Source: Bacteroidota bacterium (GTDB taxonomy: Bacteria; Bacteroidota; Bacteroidia; Chitinophagales; Chitinophagaceae). From it: a DNA stretch of 37,022 nucleotides. Positions 6,096 to 15,662 of the stretch are shown piece after piece. Position 1 is the first letter of the stretch; each line of letters starts with the position of its first letter. The DNA lies in assembly GCA_947448725.1 (NCBI GenBank), contig CANFOM010000023.1, positions 1 through 37,022 of the forward strand, in the 5' to 3' direction. A model generated the notes under the pieces. It was given only the letters and a program-made list of their open reading frames with translations, had not been told where the DNA came from and searched no databases. Both the position numbers and the translations under genes were made by a program.

Positions 6096-8528
6096 ATGAA
6101 AAAGTATTTATTTTTTGTATCCTTCCTTTTTGGAGGTTTACTAGGTCAGGCGCAGAATATAAAAATGGAAAACTTAAATAGGATTAAACTGCCTAATGGT
6201 TGGTCCCTAAGTCCTGCTGGAAAAAGTTTACCATTGGGCGATTTGCCATTAAATATGGCCGTGTCCTCTTCCAAAAAATATATAGCAGTCACTAATAATG
6301 GGCAAGGCAAACAAAGCATTCAATTAATTAATGTTGTTACGAATAAAGTAGTGGATAATATAAAAATTGACAAGTCCTGGCTAGGTATTGCTTTTACGAA
6401 AGATGAAAAAACATTATACGCTTCTGGAGGCAATGACAATTGGATTTTAAAATATGCAATAAAAAAAGAAAAATTAATTTTAGTAGATTCCATAAAACTA
6501 GGCGATAAGTGGCCTACTAAAATTTCTCCTGCCGGCATTTGCATCAATGATGAAAAAAATACTTTATACGTTGTTACAAAAGACGATAGCAGTTTGTATG
6601 AAATAAATTTAAGTAGTAAAAAAATAATTAAAAAAATATTGCTGCCCGCCGAAGCTTATACTTGCGCATTGTCTAATGATAAATCTGAGTTATACATTAC
6701 TATTTGGGGTGGAGAAAAATTAATTGTGTATAATACTTCAAAACAAAAAATTATTGACCAAATTAAAACTGGAACACATCCGAATGATTTTTGTATTTCA
6801 AAAAATGGCACGCTAATTTATGTTGCTAATGGAGAAGACAATAGTGTTTCAGTAATCAATATCAAAACTAGAAAAGTGGTTGAAACCCTTAACAGTGCAC
6901 TGTATCCAGATGCGCCAACGGGTTCTGCTACCAATGGAATTGCATTAAGTGAGGATGAAAAAACATTGTATATTGCCAATGCAGATAATAATTGTTTAGC
7001 CGTTTTTGATGTGAGTGAAAAAGGTTCATCAAAATCAAAAGGCTTTATTCCTGTAGGATGGTATCCCACCAATGTAAAAGTAATTGGCAATAAAATTTAT
7101 GTTGCCAATGGTAAAGGTTTTTCTTCTTTCCCAAATCCATTAGGCCCCGACCCTTACAAAAAAAATGCACAACTGGGTGTTCAAAAAGGTTTATTAAAAA
7201 GTGTAGAAGATGTTCAGTATATAGGCGGATTGATGAAAGGCACTTTAAGTATTATTCCTGTACCTAGCGAACAACAATTAAGTTTATATGCACAAGCTGT
7301 TTATCAAAACACACCTTATACTAAAACCAACGAATTATTATCCAATGCAGAAATAGGTTCTGTAATACCACAAAAAGTAGGTGATCCTTCTGCGATCAAA
7401 CATGTCTTTTATATTGTCAAAGAAAATAGAACTTATGATCAAATTTTAGGAGATGTCAAAGAAGGCAATGGAGATGCTAGTTTATGTTTATTTGGTGAAA
7501 AAATTACACCTAACTTTCATGCACTTGCTAAAGAATTTGTTTTATTAGATAATTTTTATGTGGATGGTGAAGTAAGTGCCGATGGACACAATTGGTCATT
7601 AGGCGCTTATGCCAACGACTACTTAGAAAAAAATTGGGTAACAAGTTATGGTGGTCGTGGTGGAACTTATGATGCCGAAGGCACTCGTGAAATTGCCAAT
7701 AATAAAAATGGTTTTATTTGGGACTTTGCAAAACGTGCCGGCGTTTCTTATAGAACTTACGGAGAATTTGCAGACGATTACAAAGCAAATATACCAGTAT
7801 TAGAAAATCACTTTTGTACTTATTATACTAGTTGGGATCAAACCGTAAGAGACACTACAAGAGTAGGGCAATGGAAGCGAGATTTTGACTCTTTATTGGC
7901 CATCAATGCGGTGCCTCAATTAAATACCTTAAGAATTATCAATGATCATACCGAAGGAATGAGATTAGGAAGGCCTTCTCCCTACGCGCATGTAGCAGAC
8001 AACGATTTAGCAGTAGGAATGTTCATTGAATACTTAAGTAAGAGTCCTATTTGGAAGGAAAGTGTAGTTTTTGTATTGGAAGATGATGCACAGGATGGGC
8101 CAGATCATGTGGATGCACATCGAAGCCCCGCTTTTGTAGCTGGAGGATTTGTAAAACGAAATTTCATTGATCACACGATGTATTCGACTAGTTCCATTTT
8201 AAGAACCATAGAATTAATTCTGGGTATGCCTCCAATGAGTCAATACGATGCAGCAGCTACACCACTTTGGAGATGTTTTGATAAAAATCCCAATGCCAAA
8301 GGGTATGTGGCCAAACCATTACAATTCGATATCAATGAAAAAAATACAGCCCATACAGCGATGCAAAGAAAAAGTGAACGATTTAACTTCAAGAAAGAAG
8401 ACAGCATCAACGAACATGACTTTAATGAGGTATTATGGAAGGGTTTAAAAGGGGAAAATGCAGTAGTCCCCGCTCCAAAAAGAGCCGCATTTATAAAAAT
8501 AAGTGAAAAAGCAGGGGCGGATGATTAG
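6096..8528 (+). CDS. secreted YVTN-type beta-propeller fused to a phosphoesterase (PF04185-like) domain
   Basis: The 810-residue product has a Sec signal peptide ending GQA-QN. Residues about 30-400 form a YVTN/lactonase-type beta-propeller with recurrent blades such as KTLYASGG, NTLYVVTKDD, TLIYVANGEDNSVSVIN and KTLYIANADNN. From His436 a phosphoesterase domain starts: FYIVKENRTYDQILGD (Glu443-Asp448), the active-site strand of the AcpA/phospholipase C family. It continues with DGEVSADGHNW and the late metal-site segment EDDAQDGPDHVDAHR (662-676). Relatives are acid phosphatases or phospholipases C. Whether the ester is a phospholipid, a sugar phosphate or something else cannot be told. A strong terminator follows, so this gene ends its transcript. 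Confidence 0.85.
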   Translation: MKKYLFFVSFLFGGLLGQAQNIKMENLNRIKLPNGWSLSPAGKSLPLGDLPLNMAVSSSKKYIAVTNNGQGKQSIQLINVVTNKVVDNIKIDKSWLGIAFTKDEKTLYASGGNDNWILKYAIKKEKLILVDSIKLGDKWPTKISPAGICINDEKNTLYVVTKDDSSLYEINLSSKKIIKKILLPAEAYTCALSNDKSELYITIWGGEKLIVYNTSKQKIIDQIKTGTHPNDFCISKNGTLIYVANGEDNSVSVINIKTRKVVETLNSALYPDAPTGSATNGIALSEDEKTLYIANADNNCLAVFDVSEKGSSKSKGFIPVGWYPTNVKVIGNKIYVANGKGFSSFPNPLGPDPYKKNAQLGVQKGLLKSVEDVQYIGGLMKGTLSIIPVPSEQQLSLYAQAVYQNTPYTKTNELLSNAEIGSVIPQKVGDPSAIKHVFYIVKENRTYDQILGDVKEGNGDASLCLFGEKITPNFHALAKEFVLLDNFYVDGEVSADGHNWSLGAYANDYLEKNWVTSYGGRGGTYDAEGTREIANNKNGFIWDFAKRAGVSYRTYGEFADDYKANIPVLENHFCTYYTSWDQTVRDTTRVGQWKRDFDSLLAINAVPQLNTLRIINDHTEGMRLGRPSPYAHVADNDLAVGMFIEYLSKSPIWKESVVFVLEDDAQDGPDHVDAHRSPAFVAGGFVKRNFIDHTMYSTSSILRTIELILGMPPMSQYDAAATPLWRCFDKNPNAKGYVAKPLQFDINEKNTAHTAMQRKSERFNFKKEDSINEHDFNEVLWKGLKGENAVVPAPKRAAFIKISEKAGADD

Positions 8529-8561
8529 TAATTAATTATTTTATTGTGTATTTTATACACT

Positions 8562-8597
8562 AAAGGTGGGTTGCTCAAAAGAGCCCCACCTTTTTTT
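8562..8597 (+). terminator. intrinsic terminator after the phosphoesterase gene
   Basis: The stem AAAGGTGGG (8562-8570) pairs with CCCACCTTT and continues, after a TT bulge, with GCTC/GAGC around an AAAA loop. Seven T residues follow from 8591. It begins 33 nt past the stop at 8528 and separates this gene from module A. Confidence 0.9.
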
Positions 8598-8640
8598 ATT
8601 AAATATCTTATCTTAGTAAACACGTTGTAAAAAATAATAT

Positions 8641-9666
8641 ATGAAAAGAAGCACCTTTATTAAAAACACAGTGGTTTCCACTGCGGGTTTGTTCATTACT
8701 AAAAATTTAATGCGCCCAGTGCAGGGTCAAGTGTATGGTCAAAACGGAATGACTTACCAATTAAATACCAACTGGGGTACATTAAATGCCGACCAAACGC
8801 CAGTGAATGATTGTCATGAAATGATTCAAGATGCAAAAGGTCGTATTCTTTTACTGACCAATGAAACCAAAAATAATATTATTATTTACAATAAAAGTGG
8901 TCGCCTTATTGATACCTGGGGTACGGTATTTCCAGGGGCTCATGGATTGACAGTGCAACACAATGGAAAAGAAGATTTCTTATTTATTACAGATACCAAT
9001 AGACATCAAGTATACAAAACAACTATTGATGGTAAAATTTTATTAACCATTGACCCTCCTGCAGATTTACCTGCCTATGCAAAGAAAGAGGCTTTTGTAC
9101 CAACCGAAACGGCCGTATTGGCGAATGGAGAATTTTATATTGCCGATGGATATGGCGCTCAACATATTTTACATTATGATGAAAAAGGAAAATTAAAAAA
9201 TTCATTTGGCGGAAAAGGTACAGGAGACGAGCATTTAGACAATGCGCATGGTATTTGTGTCGACTACCGTAATGCTAAGCCTACATTAATTATAACCGAT
9301 CGTACTAGAAACGCATTCAAGCGTTTTTCTATGGATGGAAAATTATTAGAAGTGATTCATTTACCTGGCGCCTGCGTATGTAGACCAGTGATTAAAGGTG
9401 ATTATTTATATGCAGCAGTATTGCGTTCTCCTAATTTGGATACTGCCAATTCTGGATTTGTTACCATTTTAGATAAAGACAATAAAGTAGTTTCTAATTT
9501 AGGTGGTTCAGCACCTGTATATGAAAATGATGTTTTACAACCCATGTCACAAAAAGAAAAATTATTTATTCACCCACATGATGTGTGCGTTGACGATGAA
9601 GGAAGTATTTATGTAGCACAATGGGCTTCAGGAAAAGTATATCCTTATAAATTTACAAAAGTTTAA
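8641..9666 (+). CDS. exported NHL-type six-bladed beta-propeller protein
   Basis: The 341-residue protein begins MKRSTFIKNTVVSTAGLF, a Tat-like N-terminus with KR instead of RR. It then forms an NHL/6-bladed propeller, with blade motifs CHEMIQDAKGRILLLTN, HGLTVQHNGKEDFLFITDT, TETAVLANGEFYIADGYG, LDNAHGICVDYRNAKPTLIITD and IHPHDVCVDDEGSIYVAQW. Related proteins include peptidyl-alpha-hydroxyglycine lyase-like and SMP-30-like propellers, but no catalytic set is clear enough to name a reaction. It sits 49 bp upstream of the module A PSD1 gene on the same strand, and I infer that it is the first gene of that operon. NHL propellers often accompany PSD1/DUF1501 genes, which fits a periplasmic sugar-handling role. 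Confidence 0.75.
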   Translation: MKRSTFIKNTVVSTAGLFITKNLMRPVQGQVYGQNGMTYQLNTNWGTLNADQTPVNDCHEMIQDAKGRILLLTNETKNNIIIYNKSGRLIDTWGTVFPGAHGLTVQHNGKEDFLFITDTNRHQVYKTTIDGKILLTIDPPADLPAYAKKEAFVPTETAVLANGEFYIADGYGAQHILHYDEKGKLKNSFGGKGTGDEHLDNAHGICVDYRNAKPTLIITDRTRNAFKRFSMDGKLLEVIHLPGACVCRPVIKGDYLYAAVLRSPNLDTANSGFVTILDKDNKVVSNLGGSAPVYENDVLQPMSQKEKLFIHPHDVCVDDEGSIYVAQWASGKVYPYKFTKV

Positions 9667-9715
9667 AGGTAAGGGACTGAATACTTACAGATTTTTTATT
9701 CACTATCAACTAGCT

Positions 9716-12049
9716 ATGAAAAAATATACACTAATAGGAATTATACTTATTGTTGCTGGATTAATATTTGGTGTGGTTAATTATACAAAAGCTAAAAAGG
9801 ATGCTTCTAAATTGGTATCCTATAATAGAGATATTCGTCCGCTATTGTCCGATAAATGTTTTTCCTGTCATGGGCCTGATGTGTCAAAAGTAAAAGCTGG
9901 TTTAAGATTAGATCTTCCTGCAAGCGCCTTTGGAGAATTAGAAAAAAATAAAGGGCATTATGCCATTGTCGCTGGTCAACCTGATAAAAGTGAATTAATA
10001 AAAAGAATCTCTTCCAATGACCCTGCGATTATGATGCCTATGCCTGAAAGTCATTTGACAAGGTTAAGCACAGAGGAAATAAAATTATTTAAAAGATGGA
10101 TAGAGCAAGGTGCTAAATATGAAAAACATTGGGCTTTTGTAGCGCCAGTTAAAGCAAAACTTCCAGAAGTAGATCATAACAAATGGGTTAAAAACGAAAT
10201 TGATCCTTTTATTTTACAAAAAATGGAAGAAAAAGGATTCGGTCCTAATGAGACAGCTACCCGTGAAACACTTATAAAAAGAACTTATGCCGATCTCACT
10301 GGACTGGCTCCTTCATTCGAAGAAATTAATTATTGGAACAACAACTCCAGTGAAAAATGGTATACCGAATTAATTGATCAGTTATTAAAAAAGCCCGCTT
10401 ATGGCGAAAAGCTAGCTTTACTTTGGATGGATTTAGCACGTTATTCCGACTCCTATGGATTTCAAGATGATAATATAAGATCTCAATGGCCTTGGAGAGA
10501 CTGGGTGATTAATGCTTTCAACACCAATTTGCCCTATGATCAATTTTTAACCCAGCAAATTGCAGGAGACTTATTGCCTAATGCCACCAAGTCTACAATA
10601 TTGGCTACCGCTTTTTTTAGAAATCATAAATACACAGAAGAAGGCGGGGTTATCGATGAAGAATACAGGGTATCTTATAATATTGATAAAACAAGAACTT
10701 ATGGCAAAGCTATTTTAGGGGTGACCATTGAATGTGCTCAATGTCATGATCATAAATATGATCCTTTTTCCAATAAAGATTATTATCAGTTGTATGCCTT
10801 TTTTAATATGAGTAAAGAAAAAGGATATGAAGGGGATGTAGGCGTTTCCACCCCTGCAAAAACTCCAAAATTATTTATCGATGCAGATGAAAAGAATAAA
10901 TTAATGTCTTTTATCAATCATCCAGACACCGATAAATTAGAAGTGTCCGTAATGGGTGATTGGAAAATTGGAGATACCGTTAAAGCAAAACCCACTTATA
11001 TTTTAAGCAGAGGCAGCTATGATGCGCCAACAACTATAGAAGTAAAACCAACAGCTTTGGAATCGATACTTCCTTATGATACATTAAAATACGAACGCAA
11101 TCGATTGGGCTTGGCAAAATGGACAGTGGAAAAAAAGAATCCACTCACCGCCAGAGTATTTGTAAATTTTATCTGGCAAGAAATATTTGGAAAAGGCATT
11201 GTTAAAACATCCAGTGATTATGGATTACAAGGAGAACTTCCTACACATCCTGAATTATTAGATTGGTTGGCTGTTGATTTTATGGAACACCATTGGGATG
11301 TAAAATATTTAATTAAAAAAATTCTTACGAGTGGCACTTACCAGCAATCAAGTGTGGTGAGTAAAAAACAATTGGAACAAGATCCTGAAAATATTTATTA
11401 TACCAGATCACCTCGTCTGCGTTTTAAAGCAGAAATAGTAAGAGATTGGATTTTAAGTACCAGTGGTTTATTAAATACTTCTATTGGGGGGCCTAGCGTA
11501 AAGCCTTATCAACCAAAAGGAGTATGGGAAAGCACCACATCGGGCAGAGGCGTTTTAGCTACCTATAAACAAGATCACGGCCCCTCTATTTATAGAAGAG
11601 GCTTGTATACTTTTATTAAATTAACAGCACCTCCTCCAAGTATGATGATTTTTGATGCCAGCAATAGAGACCAGTGTGAAGCCAAAAGAGCAAGCACCAA
11701 TACTCCATTACAAGCATTGACCATGTTAAATGACCCAGCAGTATTAGAAGCGGCTAGAGTATTGGCAGAAAATATTTCTTTATCTAATAAAAGTTTAGAA
11801 GATAAAGTTGAACAAGCATTTGAAACCATCATTATTAGAAAGCCAACCAAATTTGAAAGAAATAAATTAATCTCTTTTTGTGAAAATCAATTAGGATTTT
11901 TTAATTCCAATTCAAAAATATTAAAAAGCACTTTGGAAGTGGGCGAATTTACCCACCCAACAAAAAAACACAATGAAGCTGAAACGGCAGCCTTAATGAA
12001 AACAATACTTATTCTTTACAATTTGGAGGAAACCATTACAAAATCCTAA
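9716..12049 (+). CDS. PSD1-family protein with PSCyt1 and PSCyt2 domains (DUF1549/DUF1553), module A
   Basis: The 777-residue protein is anchored by an N-terminal membrane helix (about 4-24) and faces the periplasm. PSCyt1 carries a haem c site CFSCH (Cys48, Cys51, His52) and ends in the ELIKRISSNDPAIMMP segment. DUF1549 (PSCyt2) follows with LWMDLARYSDSYGFQDDN and a second CxxCH, CAQCHDHKYDPF (Cys340, Cys343, His344). DUF1553 (PSD1) contains NRLGLAKWTVEKKNPLTARV, FVNFIWQEIFGKGIV, YQPKGVWESTTSGRG and RASTNTPLQALTMLNDP. The family abounds in Planctomycetota and Bacteroidota. Its biochemical function is unknown to me, though two haem sites suggest electron transfer or oxidation. DUF1501 starts 9 bp downstream. 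This copy lacks the carbohydrate-binding insert of its paralogue at 24530. Confidence 0.9.
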   Translation: MKKYTLIGIILIVAGLIFGVVNYTKAKKDASKLVSYNRDIRPLLSDKCFSCHGPDVSKVKAGLRLDLPASAFGELEKNKGHYAIVAGQPDKSELIKRISSNDPAIMMPMPESHLTRLSTEEIKLFKRWIEQGAKYEKHWAFVAPVKAKLPEVDHNKWVKNEIDPFILQKMEEKGFGPNETATRETLIKRTYADLTGLAPSFEEINYWNNNSSEKWYTELIDQLLKKPAYGEKLALLWMDLARYSDSYGFQDDNIRSQWPWRDWVINAFNTNLPYDQFLTQQIAGDLLPNATKSTILATAFFRNHKYTEEGGVIDEEYRVSYNIDKTRTYGKAILGVTIECAQCHDHKYDPFSNKDYYQLYAFFNMSKEKGYEGDVGVSTPAKTPKLFIDADEKNKLMSFINHPDTDKLEVSVMGDWKIGDTVKAKPTYILSRGSYDAPTTIEVKPTALESILPYDTLKYERNRLGLAKWTVEKKNPLTARVFVNFIWQEIFGKGIVKTSSDYGLQGELPTHPELLDWLAVDFMEHHWDVKYLIKKILTSGTYQQSSVVSKKQLEQDPENIYYTRSPRLRFKAEIVRDWILSTSGLLNTSIGGPSVKPYQPKGVWESTTSGRGVLATYKQDHGPSIYRRGLYTFIKLTAPPPSMMIFDASNRDQCEAKRASTNTPLQALTMLNDPAVLEAARVLAENISLSNKSLEDKVEQAFETIIIRKPTKFERNKLISFCENQLGFFNSNSKILKSTLEVGEFTHPTKKHNEAETAALMKTILILYNLEETITKS

Positions 12050-12058
12050 ACTATTGAT

Positions 12059-13504
12059 ATGAATGAATTTTTAGAACATGGCTTAAATCAAAATCGCCGT
12101 AAATTTTTATCTAAATTAAGTTTAGGTATTGGTGGATTGGCATTGGGTTCCTTAATGGTACCGGGTATATTTGACGCCAGTAATGAAGAAGATCTTTTTA
12201 CTAACGTATTACCTCATTTTGCACCAAAAGCAAAACGAATCATTTATTTATTTCAAAATGGAGCGCCCTCTCAATTGGACCTTTTTGATTACAAACCTTT
12301 GCTTCAAAAAATGCAAGGATCTGAATTGCCTGCAAGTATTAGAAATGGGCAAAGATTAACGGGTATGACTGCTAATCAGGCAAAATTTCCATTGGCAGGA
12401 ACCAAGTTTAATTTTTCCCAACATGGTAGTAATGGCGCATGGTTTAGCGAAACGCTTCCGCATATTGCCAGTATGGCCGATGATCTTTGTATTGTAAAAA
12501 CAATGTATACAGAAGCCATTAACCACGATCCTGCACTTACTTTTTTTCAAACAGGTTCTCAAGTAGGCAACAGACCTAGCATGGGCTCCTGGATTAGCTA
12601 TGGCCTAGGCAGTGAAAATAAAAACTTGCCTGCCTTTTGTGTTTTGTTAAGCAAAGGAAAAGGAAATGGCCAAGGGGTATATTCTAAATTATGGAACAAT
12701 GGTTTTTTAGATTCTATACACCAAGGTGTTCAATTTAGCAGTGGAGAAGAGCCTGTAAAATATTTAACCGATCCTGAATTTATAAAACGTACCGACAAAA
12801 GAGTGATGCTAGATGAAATAGCAGCGTTGAATCAAGAATCCTATAATAAAATAGGCGATCCTGAAATTGTCACTAAAATACAACAGTACGAATTGGCTTA
12901 CCGTATGCAAATGGCAGTTCCTGAAATAACTTCTTTACAAAACGAACCAGAATCTATTGTAAAAATGTATGGCCCTGAGTGTTTGATTCCTGGTACCTAT
13001 GCAGCCAATTGTTTATTAGCAAGAAAGCTTTCTGAAAATGGGGTACGATTTGTACAGTTGTATCATCAAGGTTGGGACACCCATGGAAATTTACCAAAAG
13101 AGCTTGAAGGTCAATGTAAAGACGTAGATCAATCCTCTGCAGCATTAATTAAGGATTTGAAACAAAGAGGCTTATTAGATGAAACCTTAATAATATGGGG
13201 TGGCGAATTTGGAAGAACTAATTATTGTCAAGGGGCTCTTACCAAAGATAATTATGGTAGAGACCATCATCCAAAATGTTTTACGATATGGATGGCAGGA
13301 GGAGGTGTAAAACCAGGCGTCTTTGGAGAAACAGACGATTTTGGATATAATATTAATTCCTTACCAGTGCATGTACATGATTTTCATGCAACCGTTATGC
13401 ATTTAATGGGTGTAGATCATGAACGCTTCACTTTCAAACATCAAGGTCGTCGTTATAGATTAACAGATGTCGCTGGTAAAGTAATCAATGAAATTATTAG
13501 TTAG
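12059..13504 (+). CDS. DUF1501 family protein, Tat-exported, module A
   Basis: The 481-residue protein has a Tat signal (NRRKFLSKLS, Arg13-Arg14, then GIGGLALGSLMVPG). It carries the DUF1501 signatures GAPSQLDLFDYKP, QHGSNGAWFSETLPH, WDTHG (339-343), WGGEFGRT (Glu383) and GRDHHPKCFTIWMAGGG (Asp402, His403, His404). DUF1501 belongs to the alkaline-phosphatase/sulfatase-like superfamily. The Asp/His/Glu positions named here could be its metal ligands, but the substrate is unknown. It lies between the PSD1 gene and the DUF2231/cytochrome gene with 9-bp and 2-bp gaps, the pairing commonly seen for PSD1/DUF1501. Its paralogue at 27297 has equivalent motifs in the same order. Confidence 0.9.
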   Translation: MNEFLEHGLNQNRRKFLSKLSLGIGGLALGSLMVPGIFDASNEEDLFTNVLPHFAPKAKRIIYLFQNGAPSQLDLFDYKPLLQKMQGSELPASIRNGQRLTGMTANQAKFPLAGTKFNFSQHGSNGAWFSETLPHIASMADDLCIVKTMYTEAINHDPALTFFQTGSQVGNRPSMGSWISYGLGSENKNLPAFCVLLSKGKGNGQGVYSKLWNNGFLDSIHQGVQFSSGEEPVKYLTDPEFIKRTDKRVMLDEIAALNQESYNKIGDPEIVTKIQQYELAYRMQMAVPEITSLQNEPESIVKMYGPECLIPGTYAANCLLARKLSENGVRFVQLYHQGWDTHGNLPKELEGQCKDVDQSSAALIKDLKQRGLLDETLIIWGGEFGRTNYCQGALTKDNYGRDHHPKCFTIWMAGGGVKPGVFGETDDFGYNINSLPVHVHDFHATVMHLMGVDHERFTFKHQGRRYRLTDVAGKVINEIIS

Positions 13505-13506
13505 GA

Positions 13507-15645
13507 ATGCAAGTAAATAAAATAAATAAGTGGGGGGAAGGACTGCTATGGTTGTTAAATCCTATTTTAATCATTTTAGCCATCTATATTGACAGTTCAA
13601 AATCGAATCGGGGTATAGAGTGGCTAGGAAAATTACATCCACTTTTATTGCATTTTCCCATTGTCTTAGGTATCGTCATTGTTTTCTATTTAGTTTTTTT
13701 ATCGCATAAAAGATTAGAATTAGACCTTGAAAAATTACTATTTACTGGAAATGCCGTTTTGGCCACACTGGTCGCTTTGTTTGGATTGTTTTTATCTAAG
13801 CAGGATGCCTATGATAAAACCATTGTTGATTTACATAAATGGGGTGGCGTAGCCATTGCATTAATTAGTTGGGCTTTACTATATATTGCTTATTTAAAAA
13901 TTAACTGGAAAAGGGTAATTGGAATTATTTATTTAATTGTTTTATTATTTTTTACACACAAAGGGGCACAATTAACCCATGGGGAAGAAGTGCTTGCATT
14001 TCCTACATCAGCACCAGCAGTAGCTCAAGAAATTAACAAAGTAGATAGCTCGCTCACGGTATATGAAAAAGCCATTGCACCCATTTTTGAACAAAAATGT
14101 GTGAGTTGTCATGGAACAGAAAAAGTAAAAGGTAAATTACAATTGAATACACCTGAATTCATTATCAAAGGCGGGAAAGAAGGTAACCTGCTCAATAGTG
14201 TTAACAATAAAGAAGCTTTACTCTTACAAAGAATTCATTTGCCTAATGCAGATGAAAAACACATGCCTCCAGATGGCAAACTTCAACTCAGTTTGGAAGA
14301 ATTGAATTTATTAAATAGATGGATAAAAGCTGGAGGTGATTTTAAGAAAAAAATAAATGAATTAGCCAAGACAGATACCCTCGCCTTATTGGCCATGGCT
14401 TACAAAGCACCTAAAAAAGGAGACAATAATAATAAAACCAACGCCCCCGACTTATCCACTTTCAATACTAGCTATTGTACGGTAAATTATTCTTACTATG
14501 GGTCTGAAGAAATTTTTGTTGATTTTTTCCAAGGAACTTTTTATAAAACAGAATCTTTAAAAAAATTAGAGCCTATTAAAGAAAAAGTGGTGAGTTTAAA
14601 TATGCAAGGAATGCCACTTACCAAAGAAGATATTAGTATCATTAGTACTTTCCCAAACCTAAGAAAATTAAATTTAAATTATACCCAACTAACTTTAAAT
14701 GAATTATCGCCAATAAAAAATTTATTAAAATTAAAAAATATTTCTATTTGCGGCATCGATTTAAATCCAGCAACCCTCGCTACTTTTATTGAAAAAAGTC
14801 CTTTTTCAATAGTTCATATTTGGAACAATAATGCCACCGAAAAAGAATATGCTAGCTTAATGGCTAATAACCAAAAAACTAAAATTATTATTGGAGATAA
14901 TTTGAACGATCAAATTTTACAATTAACCAGCCCCATTATTGAACAAGATTCTAGTATCATTGTTACTCATTTAGATGTTTCTTTAAAGCATTTTATGAAA
15001 GGGGCCATTGTTAGATACACCAATGATGGTTCCGATCCAGATAGTATCAATAGCCCTATTTATACAAAAAAGATACTGATCACTAAAAGTGGTATTTTAA
15101 AAACAAAGGCATACAAGCAAGGCTGGCACAGCAGCGACATAACGGAAAAAACTTTTTATAAATCAGAAATTCATCCTGACTCTATTTTTCTAGTTACTCA
15201 TCCAGATAAAAAATATATGGGTAAAGGGGCTAAAACCTTAATTGATTATGAGTTAGGGGAGCAAAATTTTTCTGGTGGAAAATGGTTGGCCTACAAAGAC
15301 AGTAATATGGTTTTTGTAACCAGCTTTGTTGAACCAAAACAATTGAACAAAGCTAGTTTTAATGCATTTATAGATATGGGCGCCTATATATTTCCAATTA
15401 TCTCCATTAAAATGGAAGGTAGTAATGACGGGAAAATATTTAAATATTTAAACGAGGCAACATTTCCTTCTCTTGAAAAAACAAATAAATTCAGAGGCAA
15501 CAAATCATTCAGCTGTACTTTCCCAAAAGATAAAGCATATAAATTTTATAGATTTACTTTATTAAATGTAAAAAAAATACCAAAATGGCATCCAGGAAAA
15601 GGCAAACCCGCTTGGATTTTTGTTGATGAATTATTTTTGGACTAA
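13507..15645 (+). CDS. DUF2231-like membrane/cytochrome c/LRR protein with chitobiase-type and F5/8C-like C-terminal domains, module A
   Basis: The 712 residues form a mosaic. About 10-160 holds several membrane helices of the DUF2231 type (LHPLLLHFPIVLGIVIVFYL, HKWGGVAIALISW, ending QLTHGEE). About 180-280 is a PSCyt1-type cytochrome c domain with CVSCH (Cys198, Cys201, His202) and DEKHMPPDGKLQ. About 350-440 has leucine-rich repeats (NLRKLNLNYTQLTLNEL). About 470-545 resembles the chitobiase/hexosaminidase C-terminal Ig-like domain (VRYTNDGSDPDSINSPIY, ILKTKAYKQGW). The last 150 or so residues resemble a discoidin/F5-8C lectin-like fold (SIKMEGSNDGKIFKYL, YRFTLLNVKKIP, DELFLD). The reading is an inner-membrane haem protein with sugar-binding modules on the periplasmic side. 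The paralogue at 29765 stops after the LRR. The 3' end abuts the convergent glycosidase-like gene, with 17 bp between and no visible terminator. Confidence 0.8.
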   Translation: MQVNKINKWGEGLLWLLNPILIILAIYIDSSKSNRGIEWLGKLHPLLLHFPIVLGIVIVFYLVFLSHKRLELDLEKLLFTGNAVLATLVALFGLFLSKQDAYDKTIVDLHKWGGVAIALISWALLYIAYLKINWKRVIGIIYLIVLLFFTHKGAQLTHGEEVLAFPTSAPAVAQEINKVDSSLTVYEKAIAPIFEQKCVSCHGTEKVKGKLQLNTPEFIIKGGKEGNLLNSVNNKEALLLQRIHLPNADEKHMPPDGKLQLSLEELNLLNRWIKAGGDFKKKINELAKTDTLALLAMAYKAPKKGDNNNKTNAPDLSTFNTSYCTVNYSYYGSEEIFVDFFQGTFYKTESLKKLEPIKEKVVSLNMQGMPLTKEDISIISTFPNLRKLNLNYTQLTLNELSPIKNLLKLKNISICGIDLNPATLATFIEKSPFSIVHIWNNNATEKEYASLMANNQKTKIIIGDNLNDQILQLTSPIIEQDSSIIVTHLDVSLKHFMKGAIVRYTNDGSDPDSINSPIYTKKILITKSGILKTKAYKQGWHSSDITEKTFYKSEIHPDSIFLVTHPDKKYMGKGAKTLIDYELGEQNFSGGKWLAYKDSNMVFVTSFVEPKQLNKASFNAFIDMGAYIFPIISIKMEGSNDGKIFKYLNEATFPSLEKTNKFRGNKSFSCTFPKDKAYKFYRFTLLNVKKIPKWHPGKGKPAWIFVDELFLD

Positions 15646-15662
15646 GGCTACTAATTTTTTAA

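Noticed and set aside
8641..9666. Naming the NHL propeller as peptidylglycine alpha-amidating lyase
   Set aside because: Propeller similarity alone does not show the metal and catalytic residues, so no specific enzyme was assigned.
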